Positions 1 through 5,966 of a DNA stretch of 7,059 bases are shown here, piece by piece (the stretch's first letter is position 1; every line of letters begins with the position of its first letter). The position numbers and the translations under genes are program-made. The DNA lies in NCBI GenBank assembly GCA_946614405.1, contig CAMOGZ010000076.1, positions 1-7,059 of the forward strand. The letters are read 5' to 3'. The notes under the pieces were generated by a model. The model was not told the origin of the DNA. It was given only the letters and a program-made list of their open reading frames with translations, and did not search any database. This stretch comes from an uncultured Eubacterium sp. GTDB lineage: Bacteria; Bacillota; Clostridia; Peptostreptococcales; Anaerovoracaceae.

Positions 1-87
1 GAAGATCTCATTCCGGGCCCGCATGATCTCATAGAGCTCCGCTGCAGCAAGCTCATCGAATTTCTTCACATATAACTTCAGCTCCAT
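1..87 (-). CDS. elaA: ElaA-type GNAT N-acetyltransferase, N-terminal 29 codons (cut by window edge)
   Basis: Only the first 29 residues are present, beginning MELKLYVKKFDEL and ending RARNEIF at the edge. The run F-[DE]-EL-x4-ELYEI-[ML]-R-x-R-x-[EA]-[IV]-F is the characteristic opening of ElaA-family GNAT acetyltransferases, where it precedes a VVEQNC-type segment that would lie just outside this window. GNAT enzymes move an acetyl group from acetyl-CoA to an amine; the substrate of ElaA is not established. The ATG at 87-85 is set by a strong GGGAGGT ribosome binding site at 99-93. That site begins directly after the TGA of the preceding YcxB-like gene (12-base gap), so the two are probably cotranscribed and coupled. 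The acetyl-CoA binding motif is not visible, so the assignment rests on the N-terminal pattern alone. Confidence 0.7.
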   Translation of the reverse strand, partial: MELKLYVKKFDELAAAELYEIMRARNEIF

Positions 88-99
88 CGCTTACCTCCC

Positions 100-636
100 T
101 CACTGATCGATAACGGTAACATCGATCCCGTGCTCTCTCACATAAGCATAAATCGTTTCTTTGTGCTCAATATTGCTGAAGAGGCTGATGCCTGTGGCAT
201 TGCCCACCAGGAATCCCACGGACTCACGGAAGCCGCGGATGAAAGCGATGTTCTCCCAGAGCATGCTCACGTTCTCGCCGTTCTCCCGGGCCAGGAACAC
301 CCCTTTCTCATCCAGAGTGAGCACGGAGGGGCAGTAGTTCGCCTGCATGTCCCGGAGGATCTTATTCATGTTCCGGAGGTATACCCCGGTCAGGAGCATC
401 ACCACTGCCAGTACTGCGATGGCCACAAAGCCCAGCGAATCGAATCCCCACATCACGTTCATGACCACGATCACCACCAGGAACACTCCCAGCAGGATCA
501 GGTAATTCCGCATGAGACGGAAGTAATCCTTCAGCTTCGCATCCGGCTTCTTCAGAAGGCTGCGGTACTGCACCAGCACGTTGACACATTCACGATAGAA
601 GTTCTCGCTTCCTTTTTCTTTTGACTCGATTCTCAT
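100..636 (-). CDS. YcxB-like family two-helix membrane protein
   Basis: A 178-residue protein starting MRIESKEKG. Residues 1-40 are charged and cytoplasmic-looking. Two hydrophobic helices follow at about 45-63 (LILLGVFLVVIVVMNVMW) and 67-87, then a basic amphipathic stretch. The soluble C-terminal part (about 105-178) has an LTLDEKGVFL strand, a WENIAFIRGF segment and a strand-rich tail. This two-helix plus 'tLdeeGi ... W.dI..i.e' plan is that of YcxB-like proteins, whose function is unknown. The reading frame stays open upstream to 759, but that extension runs through the oppA terminator and this gene's own promoter, so I place the start at the ATG at 636-634, which has a GAGAGGGG ribosome binding site. 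A promoter at 679-707 gives it expression independent of opp. It is followed after 12 bases by the ElaA-type gene. The family call is from pattern and topology, so it is moderate. Confidence 0.72.
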   Translation of the reverse strand: MRIESKEKGSENFYRECVNVLVQYRSLLKKPDAKLKDYFRLMRNYLILLGVFLVVIVVMNVMWGFDSLGFVAIAVLAVVMLLTGVYLRNMNKILRDMQANYCPSVLTLDEKGVFLARENGENVSMLWENIAFIRGFRESVGFLVGNATGISLFSNIEHKETIYAYVREHGIDVTVIDQ

Positions 637-640
637 AATT

Positions 641-648
641 CCCCTCTC
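641..648 (-). promoter_or_regulatory. Ribosome binding site fixing the YcxB-like start
   Basis: The minus strand reads GAGAGGGG, then AATT, then ATG at 636. The GAGG core sits 6 bases from the ATG. It supports the ATG at 636 over the longer reading frame opening at 759, whose 5' part is occupied by a terminator and a promoter. Confidence 0.7.
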
Positions 649-678
649 AATTCTTTGTTGAACGGTTTCTATGTTCTG

Positions 679-707
679 ATTATATCCCATCGCGGGACGC
701 TGCGCAA
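679..707 (-). promoter_or_regulatory. Sigma-A type promoter for the YcxB-like/ElaA unit
   Basis: A perfect -10 hexamer TATAAT lies at 684-679 on the minus strand. A weak -35, TTGCGC (TTG matching), lies at 707-702 with a 17-base spacer. Transcription would begin near 672, giving a leader of about 35 bases before the ATG at 636. The promoter sits just past the oppA terminator, which fits a new transcription unit starting here. Confidence 0.65.
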
Positions 708-720
708 TGCCAAAGCCCAC

Positions 721-757
721 AGAAAGACCCCGTTCCGCCTGGACGGAACGGGGCCTC
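721..757 (-). terminator. Rho-independent terminator of the opp operon
   Basis: A perfect 10-bp inverted repeat pairs 728-737 (ccccgttccg) with 744-753 (cggaacgggg) around a 6-base loop. On the minus strand the stem can extend by GAGG/TCTT pairs including two G-U wobbles. It is followed by the T-rich run TCTTTCT. It begins about 40 bases past the oppA stop. The plus-strand side has no T tract, so it should act on minus-strand transcripts only. The T tract is interrupted by C, so some read-through into the YcxB-like gene is possible. Confidence 0.82.
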
Positions 758-796
758 ATACTTGCTTTCTTCAGTTCATGCTTTCAGCTCATCAAA

Positions 797-2485
797 TTAC
801 TCGACGGGCTGTGCATACTGGAAGAAGTAGTATCCCATCGGGGTGTAGCCGATGTTCTTCATGGTCTTGTTGCAGTACATGTTGGTGTAGTAGTAAACCG
901 GCAGTACCGGGAATCCGCCTTCACCAAACAGGGTCTCTTCTGCAGTGTACAGAGCCTTGTCACGATCCTTGCCTGCATCCATGGTCTTAGCTTCCTTGAT
1001 CGCCTTATCGAAATCAGGATCGCTGTAGAGTCCATAGTTGTATGCGTTGCCGGTTACCATCAGCTCCAGGTAGGTGATCGGGTCATTGTAGTCTGCGATC
1101 CATCCCAGACGTGCAACGCCGAACTTGTGCTCACCCAGACCGTTGGTGTAGGTGTTCCACTCCTGGTTCTCCAGGGAGATGTTGATGCCCAGTACATCGC
1201 TCCAGTCATGTCCGCATGCCTCTGCGATGGCTTTGTGCGCATCATCCGTGTTGAAGTTGTAGACGATGGTGGTCTTAGGATCCCACTTGCCCTCATCTAC
1301 TGCTTCCTGATACAGCTTCTTAGCCAGGTCGCACTTGCCCTCATAGGTGGTGAGGTCAGCATCCGGATATTTCTCGGACAGCCACTTGTACATTGCTCCC
1401 AGCTCAGAGGAACCGTATGCGAAGTCGGTGCCTGAGGAGTCAAGGATTCCGGATGCAACAAAGCCTGTTGCCGGTGCCTGTCCGCCCTGAGCGACCTTCT
1501 CAACGATGTTGTCTCTGTCTACACTGAGTACCATTGCGGCTCTGACTCTCCAGTCTTTGATCTTGTCGCAGTTCAGGTAGAGGAAATAGGTTCCTACATA
1601 CGGATCGATGAAGCAGTCACCGGAATCCTGCAGGGATGCGATCATGTCGGTCGGGAAGGACTCAACAAAGCCCCACTCGCCGGACTGATAAGCGGAAAGG
1701 ATGGCTGTCTCGTCTGCGGACAGATACCAGTCGATCTCGCTGGGTCCCAGGTTTGCAGCATCATAGTACTGATCGTTGGGGACCATCTTGATGACGGAGT
1801 CATGGGTCCACTCGGACAGTTTATATGGTCCGTTTACGACGATCTTTTCCGGAGTGGTCCAGTCGTCATTGCCTTCTACGATATCCTGTCTCAGCGGCAT
1901 CAGGGATGCGAATGCGCACATCTCTATGAAGTACGGAGTATCCTGACAAAGCTTGATCTCCAGTGTGGAATCATCGATGGCCTTGATGCCCAGTTCTTCC
2001 GGCTTCTTGTCGCCAGCCTGGATCTCTGCAGCGTTTTCAACGATTCCGTCCAGGAAGTAGCCGTAGTCAGATGCTGTCTTCGGGTCTACCAGTCTCTGCC
2101 AGGAGTATACCCAGTCCTGAGCCTTGACCGGCTCACCATCAGACCATTTCGCATCGGATCTGATCTTGAAGGTGTAGGTCAGTTTGTCCTTGGACACTTC
2201 ATAACTTTCGGCCTGACCATAGTCAACCTTGGTCATCATGACGTTTCCGCTCTCATCCGCTTTCTCATCGGTAGGAACGTACTTCATCAGATTCTCAAAC
2301 ATATGGTTGACATAGGTGGATCCGTCAACAGAGCTGATCAGACCCGGGTCGATGGTTTCCGGCTCAGAAGCAATACATGCCGTTGCTACGAAATTAGCAT
2401 CGCTGCTTCCACCGCCGCCTCCTCCGCATGCTGTAAATGCGAATACTACAGACACGCAGAGGATCAGAGCAAGAATCTTCTTCAT
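797..2485 (-). CDS. oppA: OppA, oligopeptide-binding lipoprotein of the Opp ABC importer
   Basis: A 562-residue family 5 extracellular solute-binding protein that captures peptides outside the membrane and delivers them to OppB/OppC. Residues 1-20 form a lipoprotein signal peptide (MKK, hydrophobic core, FTAC), so Cys20 becomes the lipid-modified N-terminus; six glycines and two serines follow as a flexible linker. Family signatures include EPETIDPGL (41-49), KWSDGEPVKAQDWVYSWQRL (113-132), NGPYKL (218-223), a DRDNIVEKVAQGGQAPATGFV region (323-343) and GWIADYNDPITYLE (461-474), typical of OppA-like peptide binders. Length is normal for OppA. The ATG is placed by an AAGGAGG site 8 bases upstream. 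The mature part has eight cysteines beyond Cys20 (37, 180, 190, 291, 306, 385, 424, 538), unusual for an exported domain and suggestive of an anaerobe. It is last in the operon and has an AT-rich leader possibly carrying its own control signals. Peptide length preference cannot be read from sequence. Confidence 0.95.
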   Translation of the reverse strand: MKKILALILCVSVVFAFTACGGGGGGSSDANFVATACIASEPETIDPGLISSVDGSTYVNHMFENLMKYVPTDEKADESGNVMMTKVDYGQAESYEVSKDKLTYTFKIRSDAKWSDGEPVKAQDWVYSWQRLVDPKTASDYGYFLDGIVENAAEIQAGDKKPEELGIKAIDDSTLEIKLCQDTPYFIEMCAFASLMPLRQDIVEGNDDWTTPEKIVVNGPYKLSEWTHDSVIKMVPNDQYYDAANLGPSEIDWYLSADETAILSAYQSGEWGFVESFPTDMIASLQDSGDCFIDPYVGTYFLYLNCDKIKDWRVRAAMVLSVDRDNIVEKVAQGGQAPATGFVASGILDSSGTDFAYGSSELGAMYKWLSEKYPDADLTTYEGKCDLAKKLYQEAVDEGKWDPKTTIVYNFNTDDAHKAIAEACGHDWSDVLGINISLENQEWNTYTNGLGEHKFGVARLGWIADYNDPITYLELMVTGNAYNYGLYSDPDFDKAIKEAKTMDAGKDRDKALYTAEETLFGEGGFPVLPVYYYTNMYCNKTMKNIGYTPMGYYFFQYAQPVE

Positions 2486-2493
2486 AACTTTCT

Positions 2494-2500
2494 CCTCCTT
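2494..2500 (-). promoter_or_regulatory. Strong ribosome binding site of oppA
   Basis: The minus strand reads AAGGAGG followed by 8 bases (agaaagtt) and ATG at 2485. This is a full match to the anti-Shine-Dalgarno core at near-ideal spacing, consistent with high translation of the binding protein relative to the transporter core. Confidence 0.85.
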
Positions 2501-2511
2501 ACATTAGTGCT

Positions 2512-2527
2512 AATATTAATTAATATT
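2512..2527. repeat. Perfect 16-bp AT-only palindrome upstream of oppA
   Basis: The sequence aatattaattaatatt equals its own reverse complement and ends 11 bases before the oppA ribosome binding site. It may be a protein-binding site or simply a by-product of extreme AT richness in the spacer. No regulator can be named. Confidence 0.5.
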
Positions 2528-2530
2528 TTA
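2525..2530 (-). promoter_or_regulatory. Possible -10 element of an internal oppA promoter
   Basis: The minus strand reads TAAAAT (5 of 6 to TATAAT), about 40 bases before the oppA ATG. No good -35 hexamer exists at 16-18 bases upstream, and that area is occupied by an inverted repeat. In such AT-rich DNA a match of this quality is weak evidence, so the internal promoter is a possibility only. Confidence 0.25.
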
Positions 2531-2558
2531 TTTAAGTAACGCAGGGTTACATAAATAA
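2528..2558. repeat. 13-bp inverted repeat in the oppF-oppA spacer
   Basis: Arms ttatttaagtaac (2528-2540) and gttacataaataa (2546-2558) are complementary at 12 of 13 positions around the 5-base centre gcagg. It begins 9 bases beyond the oppF stop. As RNA it forms an AU-rich hairpin without a following U run, so it is a poor terminator; it could slow 3' decay of the oppBCDF part of the message. As DNA it looks like an operator placed where the -35 of an internal oppA promoter would lie. Confidence 0.6.
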
Positions 2559-2566
2559 CGCATTGA

Positions 2567-3559
2567 TCACTTCTCCAGCAGATGGCATGCCGCAAAGTGG
2601 CCGCTTCCGTAATCGCGGAAGACCGGCGCCTCCTGTTTGCAGCGCTCTGTGGCATAAGGGCACCGGGTGTGGAACTTGCATCCGGAAGGCGGGTTGATAG
2701 GGCTCGGGATGTCTCCCTCTAGGATCAGCCGCTCTCTGGAACGTGTCACCACCGGATCCGGGATCGGAACGGCGCTCATCAGGGTCTTGGTGTAGGGATG
2801 GATCGGATTCTTGTAAAGCTCATAGGAATCCGCCAGCTCCACCACATTTCCAAGATACATGACGCCGATACGGTTTGAGATATGCCGTACCACGGAGATA
2901 TCATGGGCGATGAACAGATAGGTCAGACCCAGCTGTTCCTGCAGGTCTTCCAGCATATTGACCACCTGGGACTGGATGGATACATCCAGCGCCGAGATGG
3001 GTTCGTCGCAGACGATGAACTCCGGCTCCACTGCCAGTGCTCTTGCGATCCCGATCCTCTGCTGCTGTCCTCCTGAGAACTCATGGGGGAATCGGTTGGA
3101 GTGCTCTGTGTTGAGTCCTACCGCTTCCAGCAGCTGGTTGATCCGGGCACTTCTCTCACTCTTTCCGGAACAAAGCTTATGGATGTCCAGAGCCTCTCCC
3201 ACGATCTCACCTACCGTCATACGGGGGTCCAGTGACGCCGAGGGATCCTGGAAGATGATCTGCATCTTCCGGCGGTACGGAAGCATCTTCTCAGCGATCT
3301 TCTGATCGGAATCGTAGATCGGTTTTCCATCGTAGATGATGGTTCCGGATGTGGGCTCATACAGACGGATGATGGTACGGCCCAGCGTGGTCTTACCACA
3401 GCCGGATTCTCCGACCAGACCGAGAGTCTCGCCTTTGTAGATGTCCAGGGTGACACCGTCGACGGCCTTGACCGTCTGCTTCTTATTCAGTCCACCCTTC
3501 TTGATGCTGAAGTGTTTCTTCAGGTTCTTTATTTCCAGGAGTTTCGTTTGTTCTGTCAT
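2567..3559 (-). CDS. oppF: OppF, oligopeptide ABC transporter ATP-binding subunit
   Basis: A 330-residue cytoplasmic ATPase that pairs with OppD to power peptide import. Motifs in order: Walker A GESGCGKT (50-57), Q-loop FQDP with Gln104, signature [15 protein letters not shown] (161-175), Walker B FIVCDEP with catalytic Glu186, D-loop SALD (189-192) and H-loop His219. The C-terminal oligopeptide-transporter extension begins near HPYT (254-257). It contains four cysteines, 294, 300, 307 and 325, spaced C-x5-C-x6-C-x17-C; structures of related dipeptide/oligopeptide transporters show a [4Fe-4S] cluster in this region. The N-terminal [10 protein letters not shown] insertion after KNL is typical of the F rather than the D subunit. 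The ATG overlaps the oppD stop (ATGA, 3559-3556) and has an AGGAGG site inside the end of oppD, indicating translational coupling. Length is typical and no key residue is missing. Confidence 0.95.
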   Translation of the reverse strand: MTEQTKLLEIKNLKKHFSIKKGGLNKKQTVKAVDGVTLDIYKGETLGLVGESGCGKTTLGRTIIRLYEPTSGTIIYDGKPIYDSDQKIAEKMLPYRRKMQIIFQDPSASLDPRMTVGEIVGEALDIHKLCSGKSERSARINQLLEAVGLNTEHSNRFPHEFSGGQQQRIGIARALAVEPEFIVCDEPISALDVSIQSQVVNMLEDLQEQLGLTYLFIAHDISVVRHISNRIGVMYLGNVVELADSYELYKNPIHPYTKTLMSAVPIPDPVVTRSRERLILEGDIPSPINPPSGCKFHTRCPYATERCKQEAPVFRDYGSGHFAACHLLEK

Positions 3560-4590
3560 GATTCACTTACCTCCTGTTTCTCTTCTTCTGCGGGGGCTGC
3601 CCCCTTGCCCATGAAATGCAGCCAGCATGCGGAGACGTGCCCGTCCCCGAGGTCCGCATAGGGCGGTTCCTTGGTCAGGCAGATCTTCATGCAGTGTTTA
3701 CATCTGGGACCGAAGTGGCAACCCTGCGGCGGGTTCAGCAGGTCTACCGGGGTTCCCTCGATGGGGATCAGTCTCTCATGCTGGTCGGCATCCAGTCTCG
3801 GCATGGACTCCAGAAGTCCCACCGTGTAAGGGTGCGCCGGCCGGTAGAAGATATCCTCATCGGTGCCCTGCTCTACGATCTTGCCGGCATACATGACGGA
3901 GACGCGGTCACACATCTCGGCAACAACACCCAGGTTATGGGTGATGAAAATGATCGCCGTATTGTTCTTTTTCTGAAGGCTCTTCATCAGATCCAGGATC
4001 TGGGCCTGAATGGTCACATCCAGCGCCGTGGTGGGCTCATCCGCGATCAGCAGCTTGGGGTCGCAGATCAGAGCCATGGCGATCATGGCACGCTGCCGCA
4101 TTCCGCCGGAGAATTCATGGGGATACTGATCCACACGCTTCTCTGCGTTGTTGATCCCCACAAGCTCCAGCATCTCGATGGCCCGGGCTCTTGCCTTGTC
4201 CTTGGGATAATTCTTATCGTGGCAGGTCAGGGCTTCCATCAGCTGATTTCCGATGGTGTAGACCGGATTCAGGCAGGTCATGGGGTTCTGGAAGATCATG
4301 CTGACCTTGTTGCCTCTGAAGTTTCTCATCTGTTCTTCGTCGTAGGCCAGGATGTCCTCCCCGTCGAAGGTGATGGATCCTCCTACGACTTTGCCCGGGT
4401 TCTGGAGAAGCCCCATGATGGAGTAAGCCTCCACGGACTTTCCGGAGCCGGACTCCCCTACAATGCCCATGACTTCATTTTCCCGAAGGGTATAACTGAT
4501 GCCGTCCACGGCTTTCACCTCGCCTGCGGGAGTGAAGAAGGATACATGCAGGTCCTTGATTTCCAGTAAATTCTTTCTATCTTCTGACAT
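3556..4590 (-). CDS. oppD: OppD, oligopeptide ABC transporter ATP-binding subunit
   Basis: A 344-residue cytoplasmic ATPase, partner of OppF. Motifs in order: Walker A GESGSGKS (45-52), Q-loop Gln101 in [10 protein letters not shown], signature FSGGMRQR (160-167), Walker B LLIADEP with catalytic Glu185, D-loop TALD (188-191) and H-loop His218. The [11 protein letters not shown] form of the signature and the VKAVDGISY start mark the D subunit. The C-terminal extension (HPYT at 253-256 onward) carries Cys291, 297, 304 and 322 with exactly the same spacing as in OppF, plus an extra Cys300. The last 18 or so residues form an acidic tail ([14 protein letters not shown]) beyond the usual end. The ATG at 4590 is preceded by GGAGG directly after the oppC TAG (10-base gap), and the 3' end overlaps oppF by 4 bases, so it is coupled on both sides. 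Confidence 0.95.
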   Translation of the reverse strand: MSEDRKNLLEIKDLHVSFFTPAGEVKAVDGISYTLRENEVMGIVGESGSGKSVEAYSIMGLLQNPGKVVGGSITFDGEDILAYDEEQMRNFRGNKVSMIFQNPMTCLNPVYTIGNQLMEALTCHDKNYPKDKARARAIEMLELVGINNAEKRVDQYPHEFSGGMRQRAMIAMALICDPKLLIADEPTTALDVTIQAQILDLMKSLQKKNNTAIIFITHNLGVVAEMCDRVSVMYAGKIVEQGTDEDIFYRPAHPYTVGLLESMPRLDADQHERLIPIEGTPVDLLNPPQGCHFGPRCKHCMKICLTKEPPYADLGDGHVSACWLHFMGKGAAPAEEEKQEVSES

Positions 4591-4600
4591 CTCTACCTCC

Positions 4601-5956
4601 CTACTTCTTAAGACGCGGGTCGAGAGCGTCTCTCAGTCCATCGCCGACCAGGTTCAGGGACAGAACTATGATAGTCAGTATGGTTCCGGGGAATAACAGT
4701 CTGTATGGGAAGATGGTGATCGTTCCCAGTGCATCCGAACAAAGTGATCCGAGGGAAGCCATCGGTGCGGAAACGCCCAGTCCCAGGAAGGACAGGAAGG
4801 ATTCCAGGAAGATGGCCGACGGGATCTGCAGGCAGGTGGTGATGACCAGCTGTCCCACGCAGTTCGGAAGCAGGTGTCTGCGGATGATCCGCCCGTTGGA
4901 TGCGCCAAGGGCTGTTGCCGCAGTCACGTATTCCTGTTTCTTCAGCATGAGCACCTGACCGCGGACGATACGCGCCATGGTGACCCAGTACAAAACCGCA
5001 AATGTAATGAAGATGCTGACGATGCCGGCGCCCAGGGTGGAAAGCCCGTTGGCCAGCCACGAATTGGACGAATCGAACCAGATCTGCAGCGGATCCTTCA
5101 GGACCACCTGCAGAAGCAGTACGATCAGTACCTCCGGCACCGAATAGATCAGTTCCACAATTCTCATAAGGACGAAGTCCACAACTCCGCCGCACAGTCC
5201 GGAAATGGCTCCGTAAATGGATCCGATCACCAGCACGATGAGGGCTGCGACGATACCGATGATGATGGATACCCGCGCGCCGTACATGGTTCTTGCGAGG
5301 ATATCACGTCCCTGGGAATCGGTTCCCGCAATGTGAGGGAACACACTCTTTGCCACCTTCAGGTGCTTGGCGCCCTCTTTGACTTCACTGGTATATTCAA
5401 GTGGAGTCGACCGTTTGATCTCGCCGTTCTGAATGTGCACTTCTCTTACGGTGGAAAGCTCGCCGCCCTTCAGCAGGATGACGGATTCCGAAAACTTCTG
5501 ATCGAAGTTGAAGCAGTAGGTGTTGCCTTTGTACTCGAAGTAGTAATCCCCGGGATCCAGGGACATGGTAGACCCCGGTCTCAGCGATGTGGCATAGAAG
5601 CAGTCCGCCTCCTTCTCGATACTCTTGACCAGTGTTTCCTCCTTGGAGTATTCGAAGGGTCCCAGCTTCTGCGCGTTTCGGTACTGATTCTCGTAGTTGT
5701 ATGGGATCAGTGACGGTCCTAGGAATGCAAACAGCAGGCAGAGGATGAAGATGACCAGAGCCACCATGGATACGGTGTTCTTTTTGAATCTTCTCGCGGC
5801 ATCTCTCCAGTAGGAGACGCTCTTTCTTACCTCGACCATGCTCTCCTTCTCTGTATCCGTTGCCGGAGCAAAGTCGGAGTCATTCAAATTATAGTCAGCC
5901 CAGACCTTCTCAGGATCCACCTGGAACGGGCTGAATTTTTTATATGCCTGTTTCAT
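4601..5956 (-). CDS. oppC: OppC, oligopeptide ABC transporter permease with a large extracytoplasmic insert
   Basis: A 451-residue inner-channel subunit; most OppC/DppC proteins have about 300. Residues 1-60 are a long cytoplasmic N-terminus ending in the SYWRDAARRFKKN segment of OppC N-terminal regions. TM1 is about 62-82. After ENQYRNAQKLGPFEYS comes a polar insert up to the conserved HIAGTDSQGRDILARTMYG (208-226). TMs 2-6 lie near 229-254, 261-286, 311-333, 363-392 and 420-443. The EAA coupling loop that contacts the ATPases is EYVTAATALGASNGRIIRRHLLPN-like at 342-365. A smaller insert (about 286-309) sits between TM3 and TM4. The large insert is probably outside the membrane, is rich in predicted strands, and holds Cys119 and Cys148. 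The ATG has an AAGGAGG site overlapping the oppB stop (10-base gap). Frame and codon use are continuous through the insert, so it is not an assembly artefact. Confidence 0.93.
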   Translation of the reverse strand: MKQAYKKFSPFQVDPEKVWADYNLNDSDFAPATDTEKESMVEVRKSVSYWRDAARRFKKNTVSMVALVIFILCLLFAFLGPSLIPYNYENQYRNAQKLGPFEYSKEETLVKSIEKEADCFYATSLRPGSTMSLDPGDYYFEYKGNTYCFNFDQKFSESVILLKGGELSTVREVHIQNGEIKRSTPLEYTSEVKEGAKHLKVAKSVFPHIAGTDSQGRDILARTMYGARVSIIIGIVAALIVLVIGSIYGAISGLCGGVVDFVLMRIVELIYSVPEVLIVLLLQVVLKDPLQIWFDSSNSWLANGLSTLGAGIVSIFITFAVLYWVTMARIVRGQVLMLKKQEYVTAATALGASNGRIIRRHLLPNCVGQLVITTCLQIPSAIFLESFLSFLGLGVSAPMASLGSLCSDALGTITIFPYRLLFPGTILTIIVLSLNLVGDGLRDALDPRLKK

Positions 5957-5966
5957 GGTTTCCTCC

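Noticed and set aside
637..759. N-terminal extension of the YcxB-like protein back to an ATG at 759
   Set aside because: It overlaps the terminator hairpin and a perfect TATAAT, has no ribosome binding site, and the added residues look non-coding. The ATG at 636 is better supported.
707..1435. Plus-strand open frame crossing the oppA terminator and the oppA 3' half
   Set aside because: It would start inside the promoter and terminator region with no ribosome binding site and is antisense to conserved OppA sequence.
2503..2514. attagtgctaat next to oppA, resembling half of a CIRCE heat-shock operator (TTAGCACTC)
   Set aside because: The second half-site GAGTGCTAA at 9-base spacing is missing, and opp is not a heat-shock gene. 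Chance similarity.
2528..2558. oppF-oppA inverted repeat as an intrinsic terminator
   Set aside because: The stem is AT-rich, carries an internal mismatch, and is followed on the minus strand by AATATTAATTAATATTA rather than a U run. Efficient termination is unlikely.
3616..4569. Long plus-strand open frame (317 codons) antisense to oppD
   Set aside because: It lies wholly opposite an intact oppD with every ATPase motif, lacks a ribosome binding site, and its translation shows no family resemblance. It is a codon-bias shadow.
4874..5713. Plus-strand open frame (279 codons) antisense to oppC, including the insert
   Set aside because: His/Asp/Gln-rich translation typical of antisense reading of permease codons, with no ribosome binding site. 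The oppC frame explains the sequence.
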